Below, one piece after another: positions 1 to 6,280 of a stretch of 6,845 bases of DNA. Within the stretch, counting starts at the first letter, position 1. Each line of letters starts with the position of its first letter. The notes below the pieces were generated by a model. That model was not told the origin of the DNA. It saw nothing but the letters and a program-made list of their open reading frames with translations, and made no database searches. Source of the DNA: GCA-2726865 sp050053595 (GTDB lineage Archaea; Thermoproteota; Bathyarchaeia; TCS64); NCBI GenBank assembly GCA_050053595.1, contig JASFTK010000075.1, positions 1 through 6,845 on the forward strand. Reading direction: 5' to 3'. A program made the position numbers and the translations under genes.

Positions 1-570
1 GAGGACGCGCTAGGCCTCAGGGCCCTCGACTGGGGCACCCTCCTCACCCTGGCCACTGTGATCCAGGTGATACTCGCCATCCCCGCTGGGAATCTGATAG
101 ACCGCAGAGACAAGAGGAAGATCGTTGCCGGTGCCCTAGCTCTCTCCATGCTCCCTGCCATCGCCTACCCCTACTGCGGCTCCTTCTTTGGGGCTCTGTT
201 GGTCTTCGTGCCTATGGCTGTCGCGAACGCCTTCCTCATACCTGGGGCAGGGGCTCTCATGGTGGATCTCACCCCCCCTGAGAAGCGGGGGGTGGTCATG
301 GCCTCCATGGGGAGGGGGATGCTCGTTGTCAACTACCGGGGAGCCGTCGGAGGTGGCCCGGGGATGGGTTTCATCCTCACCCTCCCCGTTATGGTCGGCT
401 CATACCTGGGGGGATACATCTTCGAGAACTACCCCACCACCCCCTGGCTGTTCCTTGGTATCTCTCTGGGAGTGAACGCGTTGTTAGCCTATGTCTTCCT
501 CAAACGGGATAGAAGAGACGGCCAAGCGAGAGCTATCCCTGACCTACCGGGATCTCCCCCCGGAGAGTAA
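1..570 (+). CDS. MFS transporter, C-terminal half (5' end outside window)
   Basis: Frame 1 is open from the first base to TAA at 568-570, giving 189 residues of a membrane carrier. Hydrophobic helices lie near fragment residues 11-29, 41-58, 62-82, 120-140 and 147-166. Between the first two is an MFS motif-A-like loop, G-N-L-I-D-R-R-D-K-R-K (30-40). A second conserved loop, D-L-T-P-P-E-K-R-G (89-97), resembles the acidic/basic loop of the domain repeat. With only about five helices following, this is most likely the second six-helix half, TM8-TM12, of a roughly 400-residue proton- or solute-coupled carrier in the cytoplasmic membrane. A glycine-rich stretch (114-124) precedes the penultimate helix. 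The tail (168-189) is charged and probably cytoplasmic. A GTG at 58 could be misread as a start, but coding sense continues upstream of it. The substrate cannot be told. The next gene converges on it from the other strand, 91 bp away. Confidence 0.85.
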   Translation, partial: EDALGLRALDWGTLLTLATVIQVILAIPAGNLIDRRDKRKIVAGALALSMLPAIAYPYCGSFFGALLVFVPMAVANAFLIPGAGALMVDLTPPEKRGVVMASMGRGMLVVNYRGAVGGGPGMGFILTLPVMVGSYLGGYIFENYPTTPWLFLGISLGVNALLAYVFLKRDRRDGQARAIPDLPGSPPGE

Positions 571-632
571 GGTGACTACAAAGGATATAACGACGACCCC
601 CTCTTCCAGTTGGCCATCTCTCCCCATGCAGG

Positions 633-645
633 TTATAATAAAAAT
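633..645 (-). terminator. Possible T-rich archaeal terminator of the dipeptidase gene
   Basis: Read on the minus strand, this stretch is ATTTTTATTATAA, beginning 16 bases past the dipeptidase stop codon. Archaeal RNA polymerase commonly terminates at U-tracts without a strong hairpin, and this is the only such tract in the 91-bp convergent gap. On the plus strand it reads like a TATA box, but no plus-strand gene starts after it, so a terminator is the better reading. No comparable tract follows the MFS gene on its own strand. Confidence 0.45.
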
Positions 646-661
646 GGTGGGGTGGAGAGAT

Positions 662-1720
662 CTACTTCAGCACTTTCTTGAAGACCCTCAGGTCGTTGGC
701 GCCCAGTATCTTCTCGATGTCAGAGTCTGAGTAGCCCCGGGCCACCATGCCCCGGGTGAGTTCGGGTATCTTGGTGATGTCATCTAGGCCGGGGAAGCCG
801 CAGCCACCGTCGAAGTCGGAGCCCACCCCGACGTGGTCTGTGCCGACCAGTCCGACGGCGTGGTCTAGGTGGTCTAGCCAGTCCTCGATGGTGACCTTCT
901 TGATTGCCTCTGTGTCGCCGAAGCTTATCCCTTCTTTGATGAAGCCTGCGCAGAAACTGAGGTTGATGACACCCCCCTGCTCCGCTAGGGCCTTGATCTG
1001 GTCGTCGGTTAGGTTCCGGTGGTGTCCGCATAGGGCCTTGCAGTTGGAGTGGGTCGCGAGGACAGGGTCCTCTGAGAGTTCGATGACGTCCCAGAACCCG
1101 GTCTCGTTGATGTGGCTGATGTCGACCAGCATCCCGAGGTCGTTCATCTCCTCCACCACCTCCTTCCCGAAGCTCGACAGGTGGCTCCCCGAGTCGGCGC
1201 CAGAGCCATCTCCCAGCTCGTTCCTGGGGAAGTGGGTGAGGGTGAGGGACCTGACCCCCAGCCTATACAGGTTCCTGAGGACCCCGATGTCCCCCTCAAG
1301 GGGCTCGCCCCCCTCGACGGTGAGCACCGCAGCGATCTTACCGGCCTCAACGGCCTCCCAGATCTCATTGTAACTGGTTGCCAGGGCTATCTCTGCCTGA
1401 TTTCTCTCGATCTCAGAGTGGAATGTATCTAGCATCTGGAGTAATCTGCGGAGCCGGGCTCTATAATGGGGGCTCACGTACATCGCGAATAGGAGGCAAT
1501 CGACCCCGCCCTCCCTGATTCGGGGGATATCGATCTGGCCGTCCTCTGACCTCTCTCCAAGCGTCCTCCTCGGTGGGGGTGGCCTCGCCTCTGAGGTGAT
1601 GAATGGGGGCGTCTTTATGAGGTGGAGTATGGTGTCATTGTGGGTGTCCACGACGAGGGAGTTCTCGTGGAGGGTCTTCGCTCTCTCCTCCTGCTCCTCT
1701 GTGAGTTCAAACAAATCCAA
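662..1720 (-). CDS. Peptidase M19 family dipeptidase (renal/membrane dipeptidase-like)
   Basis: A 352-residue protein with the full binuclear-zinc site of M19 dipeptidases, which hydrolyse dipeptides and sometimes D-amino-acid or other amide substrates. Visible elements: V-D-T-H-N-D-T with H27 and D29; E136 in T-V-E-G-G, the bridging ligand; H203 in D-I-S-H-I; H224 in A-T-H-S-N-C; R235 in H-H-R-N-L; and D302 in G-S-D-F-D-G. The H203-H224 and H224-R235 spacings match those I recall for human renal dipeptidase (H198/H219/R230). Length is normal for prokaryotic members. There is no signal peptide or lipobox, so the enzyme is probably cytoplasmic. The start is TTG at 1720. The frame is open upstream but has no ATG, GTG or TTG as far as 1826, and codon 3 is a second TTG. 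GGTG lies four bases before the start as a weak ribosome site. The gene is divergent from the amidohydrolase and convergent with the MFS gene. Substrate specificity is not visible. Confidence 0.93.
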   Translation of the reverse strand: MDLFELTEEQEERAKTLHENSLVVDTHNDTILHLIKTPPFITSEARPPPPRRTLGERSEDGQIDIPRIREGGVDCLLFAMYVSPHYRARLRRLLQMLDTFHSEIERNQAEIALATSYNEIWEAVEAGKIAAVLTVEGGEPLEGDIGVLRNLYRLGVRSLTLTHFPRNELGDGSGADSGSHLSSFGKEVVEEMNDLGMLVDISHINETGFWDVIELSEDPVLATHSNCKALCGHHRNLTDDQIKALAEQGGVINLSFCAGFIKEGISFGDTEAIKKVTIEDWLDHLDHAVGLVGTDHVGVGSDFDGGCGFPGLDDITKIPELTRGMVARGYSDSDIEKILGANDLRVFKKVLK

Positions 1721-1739
1721 TACACCATTTACACAATTG

Positions 1740-1770
1740 TCGATTCGATTTATATCATAATCGAGGTCGA
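1740..1770. promoter_or_regulatory. Shared divergent promoter: TATA element flanked by paired TCGA boxes
   Basis: The 105-bp gap between the divergent dipeptidase and amidohydrolase genes contains TTTATAT (1749-1755), which reads ATATAAA on the minus strand. On the minus strand its centre is 32 bases before the dipeptidase TTG, so that mRNA would be leaderless or nearly so. On the plus strand a transcript starting about 26 bases downstream would have a leader of roughly 45 bases before the amidohydrolase ATG. The element is bracketed by TCGA-T-TCGA (1740-1748) and TCGA-GG-TCGA (1761-1770), a symmetric arrangement that could bind a dimeric regulator. A perfect 8-bp palindrome, ACAATTGT (1733-1740), abuts it. 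The AT-rich bases are seen directly. Promoter use in both directions and operator function are inferred. Confidence 0.5.
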
Positions 1771-1815
1771 TGGTCCAGCCAGAGGTGATAAATCCCCTGT
1801 ATCCGATGTTGTCCT

Positions 1816-1820
1816 GAGGT
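1816..1820 (+). promoter_or_regulatory. Ribosome binding site deciding the amidohydrolase start
   Basis: GAGGT lies five bases before ATG at 1826. This is well-placed Shine-Dalgarno complementarity and supports that ATG over the more upstream in-frame start at 1622. Confidence 0.65.
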
Positions 1821-1825
1821 TCGTT

Positions 1826-3193
1826 ATGGTGGGGTTGCTCGTCGAGGGGGGGCTGGTCTATACTATGGATGGGGCTCGCCGGATGATCGAGGACGGGTCT
1901 GTTGCGATTGAGGGGGACCAGGTCGTGGGTGTAGGAGAGAGTAGCTCTCTGAGAGCGCGATACTCGGCCGACCGGGTGATAGACGCTTCAGGGTGTGCTG
2001 TGCTCCCGGGTTTTGTGGATGTCCACACCCACCTTCCCTCCATCTTCGTAAGGGGGGTCTACGGCGTCGTCCGGGAGGGACTTTATAGGGTCCTCTTCCC
2101 CATCAAGAAGTATATCGAACCTGAGCACCTCTATGTCTTCGGAGTTGCCTCCTGCATCGAAGCCCTAAACTCGGGGATAACCACCGTCCAAGAAACCTAC
2201 AACCACATGGACCAGTTCGCCCAAGCAGCCGAGGAGACCGGGATCCGTGCCAATATTGGAGAGCAGATCAGTGAGGCCGATTATCAGAGGGTCCAAGACG
2301 GAGAGTACTCCTATCTCCCCGAGCAGGCTGAGGAGATGCACCGGCGGGCTCTGAGACTATTGGACGAGTGGGATGGGGCAGCCATGGGGAGGATCACCAC
2401 ATGCCTCGCTCCTCTGGCCCCAGATATGTGCCGCCCCTGGATCTACGAGTTGGTCCGTAGGGAGGCCGAGGAGAGGGGGGCCCTGATCTCAACCCACCTA
2501 GCACAGAGCCGTAGGGAGGTCGACCAAGTTAAGAGATTATATGGGAAGACCCCTGTGGAACACCTCGGTGACCTGAGGATTCTCGGGGACAACCTCCTAG
2601 CCGCTCACTGTATCTATGCTGACAAAGGGGACACCAAGAAGCTCAGGGAGAGCAATACCCGGATACTCCACTGCCCCAGGCCCTACCTCCTTGGCGGGAC
2701 CACCGTCCCCCTCGCTGACTGGCTGGCGATGGGGATAAGTGTTGGTCTTGGAACCGACAATGTCCACCACTCGATGTGGGAGACAATGAGAGCCGCACTC
2801 TACGCCGCCAGGATCAAGGAAGCCCAAGGCGGGAGAAGGGGAAGCCCCGGCTTCTACGAGCTCCTGGAGCTGGCGACGATAAGGGGCGCGGAAATGTTGG
2901 GTATGGGTCGTGAGGTGGGCTCCCTCAAGGCGGGGAAAAAGGCAGATCTGCAGATCATCGACCTAGGAGACCCCCACCTGACCCCGACTATCGACGTCAC
3001 CTCAAGCCTTGTCCTATATGGATCGACGGCGAGTGTCAAGACAGTGATCGTCGACGGGGAGATAGTCAAGGATGACAGGGGGGTCACCACGGTGGAGGTA
3101 GGGGAGAGGTTGTCAGAAGCCCAGGGGCTCTGCGAGGAGATCTGGGAGAGGTTGTTCAGGGATCAGCCCGGGTTGAAGGCGTTAATCCGGTAG
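1826..3193 (+). CDS. ATZ/TRZ-type metal-dependent amidohydrolase/deaminase
   Basis: A 455-residue amidohydrolase-superfamily enzyme of the cytosine deaminase / S-adenosylhomocysteine deaminase / chlorohydrolase branch. The N-terminal beta-sandwich strand (L-V-E-G-G-L-V-Y-T-M-D-G, 5-16) leads to P-G-F-V-D-V-H-T-H-L with metal ligands H67 and H69. Then come H224 in S-T-H-L-A-Q, H261 in A-A-H-C-I-Y and D311 in L-G-T-D-N. The C-terminus has the usual A-G-K-K-A-D-L (369-375) and I-V-D-G-E-I-V (408-414) of the returning beta-sandwich. Two points differ from classical deaminases: Q227 replaces the Glu of the H-x-x-E motif, and H-C-P-R-P (282-286) replaces the common H-N-P-x-S-N. The start at ATG 1826 is chosen for its Shine-Dalgarno site and because the fold begins there. 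A longer frame from 1622 would run antisense through the dipeptidase and the promoter. Likely cytosolic hydrolysis or deamination of a small nitrogen compound; the substrate is unknown. No T-rich terminator is seen after the TAG. Confidence 0.9.
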   Translation: MVGLLVEGGLVYTMDGARRMIEDGSVAIEGDQVVGVGESSSLRARYSADRVIDASGCAVLPGFVDVHTHLPSIFVRGVYGVVREGLYRVLFPIKKYIEPEHLYVFGVASCIEALNSGITTVQETYNHMDQFAQAAEETGIRANIGEQISEADYQRVQDGEYSYLPEQAEEMHRRALRLLDEWDGAAMGRITTCLAPLAPDMCRPWIYELVRREAEERGALISTHLAQSRREVDQVKRLYGKTPVEHLGDLRILGDNLLAAHCIYADKGDTKKLRESNTRILHCPRPYLLGGTTVPLADWLAMGISVGLGTDNVHHSMWETMRAALYAARIKEAQGGRRGSPGFYELLELATIRGAEMLGMGREVGSLKAGKKADLQIIDLGDPHLTPTIDVTSSLVLYGSTASVKTVIVDGEIVKDDRGVTTVEVGERLSEAQGLCEEIWERLFRDQPGLKALIR

Positions 3194-3323
3194 GATCCAT
3201 ACCACAACTGGACGGTCAGCCGACGACTGGGTGCGTTGGATAGCGGATTCCTCAGATGTCCTAATGGTGCGAAGGGATGTTCCCGATTATTTGCTACTCA
3301 GGCTCATGGATATGGGCAATTGG

Positions 3324-3330
3324 AATATAA
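3324..3330 (+). promoter_or_regulatory. TATA box of the LivH-type permease gene (leaderless mRNA likely)
   Basis: AATATAA stands alone in GC-rich DNA, centred about 28 bases before the permease ATG at 3355, the usual archaeal spacing from TATA to transcription start. Transcription would begin within a few bases of the ATG. No Shine-Dalgarno site is seen in the bases just before the start, which fits a leaderless transcript. The rest of the 161-bp gap from 3194 holds no gene, RNA or clear repeat that I can support. Confidence 0.6.
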
Positions 3331-3354
3331 GCGGCCGCCCCTGAGTCGTTCAAG

Positions 3355-4284
3355 ATGCTGCCCGTCACCGCTATCAACACCATCATGTACGCCAGTATCC
3401 TCGTATTGCTCTGTGTCGGGTTCTCCTTCACCCATATGATGGAGGGGTTCCCCAACTTCAGCCACACCAGCTACGCCAGCATAGGCACCATATTCACCTT
3501 CATCCTGGTCCGCCTCCTGGGACAGAACCCCTACCTCGCCTGGCCCCTATCGGCCATCCTCAACGGTCTAGTCGCCGTCGCGATCTACCTCTTAGTAGTG
3601 ATCCCGATGCAGAGGGGGGGCGCCAAAGGGATCACTATGACCTTTGCGATGTTCGCCCTCAATTATGTAATCGCCGCATTGATGGCGGTCTTCAGCTTCT
3701 GGGTGATGTTGAACTACGATTTCCATACGTCGGGCTTCATACTCAGGACTTACGACTTCCGGTTCATGGGGTATCCCGGGATCCTGTTCACAGCGCCTCT
3801 CACCTGCATCCTACTGGTCACAGGGCTCCATCTCTTCCTTACCCGGATTAAGTTCGGGATCGCCATCAGGGCGACAGCCGAAGACCCTGACCTCTCCTCC
3901 AACTTAGGCGTGGACACCTTCAAGGTCCACGTCGCGATATGGTTCATGGTAGGGGCTCTAGCGGGCATCGCAGGGGCGGCTATCCCTCTATGGCAGGCCA
4001 CCGGTTTCGGCGGGAGCGATAAGTTGATGATGAATGTCATCGCGGGGAGCGTTCTGGGAGGCTTAGACAGCATCTACGGTGCGATCATCGGGGGTATCTT
4101 CCTCGCCTTCACCCAGAGGGTGCTCCCAATCCTCATGGTCCAGACCTTCGGCAACTGGGTCGCGGGCTATCAGTCGTTGACGCCCATCGTTGTCATCGTG
4201 ACTGTCTTGTTCTTTGAGCCACGGGGGATATACGGATTCGTGAGAAAGACCAGGGGCCGGCTGGAGAGGAGGATGGCGCGTTGA
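3355..4284 (+). CDS. livH: Branched-chain amino acid type ABC transporter permease (LivH family)
   Basis: A 309-residue integral membrane protein of the LivH class, the inner-membrane channel subunit for branched-chain amino acids or related solutes. About eight hydrophobic segments are visible, near residues 8-26, 40-57, 62-84, 93-118, 141-162, 192-213, 222-256 and 270-288. Family hallmarks are G-F-P-N-F-S-H (31-37, the LivH N-F-A-H region), the cytoplasmic coupling loop R-A-T-A-E-D-P-D-L (172-180) with N-L-G-V-D just after, G-S-V-L-G-G-L-D-S-I-Y-G (231-242) and F-E-P-R-G-I-Y-G near the C-terminus. The start is firm: an in-frame TAA at 3328-3330 and no other start codon lie between it and the ATG. 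A working importer needs a second permease (LivM), ATPases (LivF/LivG) and a binding protein, and none is adjacent here. The next gene is a helicase with its own promoter. The substrate could be an amino acid, amide or urea-like compound. Confidence 0.9.
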   Translation: MLPVTAINTIMYASILVLLCVGFSFTHMMEGFPNFSHTSYASIGTIFTFILVRLLGQNPYLAWPLSAILNGLVAVAIYLLVVIPMQRGGAKGITMTFAMFALNYVIAALMAVFSFWVMLNYDFHTSGFILRTYDFRFMGYPGILFTAPLTCILLVTGLHLFLTRIKFGIAIRATAEDPDLSSNLGVDTFKVHVAIWFMVGALAGIAGAAIPLWQATGFGGSDKLMMNVIAGSVLGGLDSIYGAIIGGIFLAFTQRVLPILMVQTFGNWVAGYQSLTPIVVIVTVLFFEPRGIYGFVRKTRGRLERRMAR

Positions 4285-4285
4285 T

Positions 4286-4300
4286 GGGGCGGTCGGCCCC
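4286..4300 (+). other. Small GC hairpin after the permease gene
   Basis: GGGGC-GGTCG-GCCCC forms a perfect 5-bp stem with a 5-base loop one base after the permease stop codon, followed ten bases later by TTTAAATT. It might help end the permease transcript. The short stem and lack of a direct T-run make chance formation in GC-rich DNA equally possible. Confidence 0.25.
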
Positions 4301-4309
4301 TGCACGGCG

Positions 4310-4317
4310 TTTAAATT
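4310..4317 (+). promoter_or_regulatory. TATA-like element of the XPD helicase gene
   Basis: TTTAAATT is centred about 28 bases before the helicase ATG, the same spacing as at the permease gene. This implies separate transcription of the helicase from a leaderless or very short-leader mRNA. The GAGG at 4325-4328 would lie upstream of such a start and probably would not serve as a ribosome site. Confidence 0.55.
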
Positions 4318-4341
4318 GGTGTCCGAGGAAGAGTAAGGGAA

Positions 4342-6279
4342 ATGCCCCCCTTTGCCCGCTGCCCCGTCTGCGAGCGCAGACACACCATCGACGAGTACGA
4401 GGAAGACAGGTTCTGCAGGACTTGCGGAGCCCATCTCAGGGTGGCTAGGGGGAAAGCGGAGAAAGGGGTGGGGTGGAAAGCCCTCTTCCCATACGATCCT
4501 TACCCCCAGCAGATCGAGTTCATGGAGGATATCGAGGAGACCGTCGGGGGGAGGGGTGTACTCATCGCTGAGGCCTGCAACGGCTTCGGGAAGACCGCCT
4601 CAGCCCTCGCCGCCCTCCTCTCCTCAGGGAAGCCCATTGTCTACACGACTAGGACCCACGAGCAGGTCCGGCAGGTCCTCCAAGAGGTCTCCGCCATTAA
4701 CGAGGCCTCAGGGGAGAGTTTCACCGCGGTCAACCTCGCCAGCCGCGTCCATCTCTGCATCAACCCTGAGTGCCTAGACCTCCCAAGGAGAGAAGGGCAG
4801 GAGCTCTGCAGGAATCTGAGGGAGGCGGGGGAGTGCCCCTGGGAGTCTGACATCCAGACCCTACCCAGGGGGCTGCCCCCTGTCATGACCCAGAAGGACT
4901 TGGTATCTGTGGGGAGGAGGGCGATGGTCTGCCCATATTACCTAGCTAGGAGGGCTGCCTCCCGTTGCAAGGTGGTGGTGGTCCCCTACCCTTACGTCTT
5001 CGACCAAAATGTCAGGGCCAGCGTCGGCCTCGAGTTGACAGGGCGGAGCCTTGTACTGGACGAGGGGCACAACCTAGATAAAGTGGGTCAGGACACCCTC
5101 AGCGACACCCTCTCGGAGTTCGCCCTAGACCTTGCTGTTGAGGAGCTCAAGGCCGTCAAGGCCCCGACCAGGCACATCCGACGCCTTGCCAGGCTCCTCA
5201 GGGGGAAGACGGGGAGGAAACCGACCCTGGTCTCCGCTGACGCTTTGGAGAAGGATCTGGAGCTCGCCCTAGCCAGGGATATCGGGATTGTGGTGGAGAG
5301 ATACCTCGACGCCGTTGAGCGGATCAGGGCCCACAAGTTGAGGCTCGGGGATCCTCCCTCTAGCTACCTGAACGGGGTGCTCACATTCCTCAGCCTGGTC
5401 TCGGGGAGCGACAAGGGTAAATACGTCGCAGTCTATCACAGGAGCCGCCGGGGGGGCAACACCCTGGAGTACAGGTGCCTCGACCCGAGCCTAGCCGTCA
5501 AGCCCGTGGTGGACTCGGCCTCGGGGTCCATTGTGATGTCGGGGACCATCTCGCCCATGGATCTGTTCGCGGAGGTGGTGGGTCTCGAGGACGCCGAGAA
5601 GAGGGCCTACGCCGCTATCCAGGACCCAGACAACATCAGGATGAGGGTCGACCCCGGGGTCACAAGCACCTACCGGGAGAGGACCCGCGAGATGCTCCTC
5701 AAGATCGGTCGTAGGCTCGCGGCCGAGCTCCCCAAGGTCCCTAACGGCGCCCTGGTATTCTTCCCTCAGAGGGGTCTGATGAACAAGGCTCTGGATACCT
5801 GGGGGGCGGAGGGCATAGTCGAGGGACGGGGTGGCCGCCTCTACATCGGGGAGAAACTCCTCTACATCGAGGGAGCCAGCGCCTCCTCCAACCGGAAGGT
5901 GGTGTCTAGGTACAAGCAGAGCGCCGTCGCCCCCGAGGGGGCTGTCCTCTGCTGCGTCTTCAGGGGGCGGAACGCAGAGGGCTCCAACTTCCCCGGTGCC
6001 CAAGCTCGGGGCATCTTCCTGTTCGGGGTACCTTATGCCAATTACGGTGATCCCCTGATCCGGGCTCAGATCGGGTATTACAATCGGAGGGGCGAGGGGC
6101 TGGGTCGGAGGTGGTACACCATGGACGCCTTCAGAGCCGCGAACCAGGCCATAGGCAGGGGGATCAGGGGCCTCGATGACTGGTGCCACTACTGGTTGTT
6201 GGACCACCGTTACGCTGAGGGAATCGATTTTATCTCCAAGTGGGCCCTGGGAAACGGCCCTGAGATACTGGAACATTGA
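4342..6279 (+). CDS. XPD/Rad3-family Fe-S DNA helicase with N-terminal zinc ribbon
   Basis: A 645-residue superfamily 2 helicase. The family unwinds DNA 5' to 3' in repair. Residues 7-28 form C-P-V-C-x14-C-R-T-C, a likely zinc ribbon. The helicase core follows: F-P-Y-D-P-Y-P-Q-Q (49-57, Q-motif-like); Walker A A-C-N-G-F-G-K-T (78-85); R-T-H-E-Q (104-108, motif Ia); an Fe-S domain with C139, C156, C165 and C197 aligning with human XPD C116, C134, C155 and C190, plus an extra C144; D-E-G-H (240-243, motif II, usually DEAH); a probable Arch region about 250-390; S-G-T-I-S-P (400-405); motif V around 541-565; and Q-A-I-G-R-G-I-R (602-609, motif VI). The start is firm: the in-frame TAA at 4312-4314 is followed by no start codon other than this ATG. 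Most archaeal XPDs, as I know them, are about 550-600 residues and lack the ribbon. This may be a paralogue or a lineage-specific form rather than the repair XPD itself. Confidence 0.92.
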   Translation: MPPFARCPVCERRHTIDEYEEDRFCRTCGAHLRVARGKAEKGVGWKALFPYDPYPQQIEFMEDIEETVGGRGVLIAEACNGFGKTASALAALLSSGKPIVYTTRTHEQVRQVLQEVSAINEASGESFTAVNLASRVHLCINPECLDLPRREGQELCRNLREAGECPWESDIQTLPRGLPPVMTQKDLVSVGRRAMVCPYYLARRAASRCKVVVVPYPYVFDQNVRASVGLELTGRSLVLDEGHNLDKVGQDTLSDTLSEFALDLAVEELKAVKAPTRHIRRLARLLRGKTGRKPTLVSADALEKDLELALARDIGIVVERYLDAVERIRAHKLRLGDPPSSYLNGVLTFLSLVSGSDKGKYVAVYHRSRRGGNTLEYRCLDPSLAVKPVVDSASGSIVMSGTISPMDLFAEVVGLEDAEKRAYAAIQDPDNIRMRVDPGVTSTYRERTREMLLKIGRRLAAELPKVPNGALVFFPQRGLMNKALDTWGAEGIVEGRGGRLYIGEKLLYIEGASASSNRKVVSRYKQSAVAPEGAVLCCVFRGRNAEGSNFPGAQARGIFLFGVPYANYGDPLIRAQIGYYNRRGEGLGRRWYTMDAFRAANQAIGRGIRGLDDWCHYWLLDHRYAEGIDFISKWALGNGPEILEH

Positions 6280-6280
6280 C

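Noticed and set aside
58..60. GTG as start of a small complete 170-residue membrane protein
   Set aside because: Hydrophobic coding sequence of the same helix continues upstream to base 1, and the motif-A loop shows this is an MFS fragment cut by the window edge.
578..645. TATA-like strings (GGATATAAC, TTATAATAAAAA) on the plus strand as a promoter
   Set aside because: No plus-strand gene begins downstream. The region lies between converging genes, and the second string is better read as a minus-strand T-tract.
747..1373. Plus-strand open frame of 208 codons opposite the dipeptidase
   Set aside because: The product is rich in Ser and Pro with no fold signature, while the minus strand encodes every M19 catalytic residue.
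1622..1825. In-frame N-terminal extension of the amidohydrolase by 68 codons
   Set aside because: It runs antisense through the dipeptidase N-terminus and across the AT-rich promoter, has no family similarity, and the ATG at 1826 has a good Shine-Dalgarno site and begins the fold.
3194..3354. Possible tRNA, small RNA or gene remnant in the 161-bp gap
   Set aside because: I could not fold a cloverleaf, found no convincing repeats or conserved coding, and only the TATA element near its right end is supportable.
3236..3439. Small plus-strand open frame before and into the permease gene
   Set aside because: It starts at TTG without a ribosome site, overlaps the permease in another frame, and its Ser/Pro/Cys-rich translation looks like a frame shadow.
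5491..6276. Long minus-strand open frame of 261 codons opposite the helicase C-terminus
   Set aside because: It is a GC-rich shadow of the helicase motifs V and VI region, with Pro/Gly-rich low-complexity sequence and no recognisable domain.
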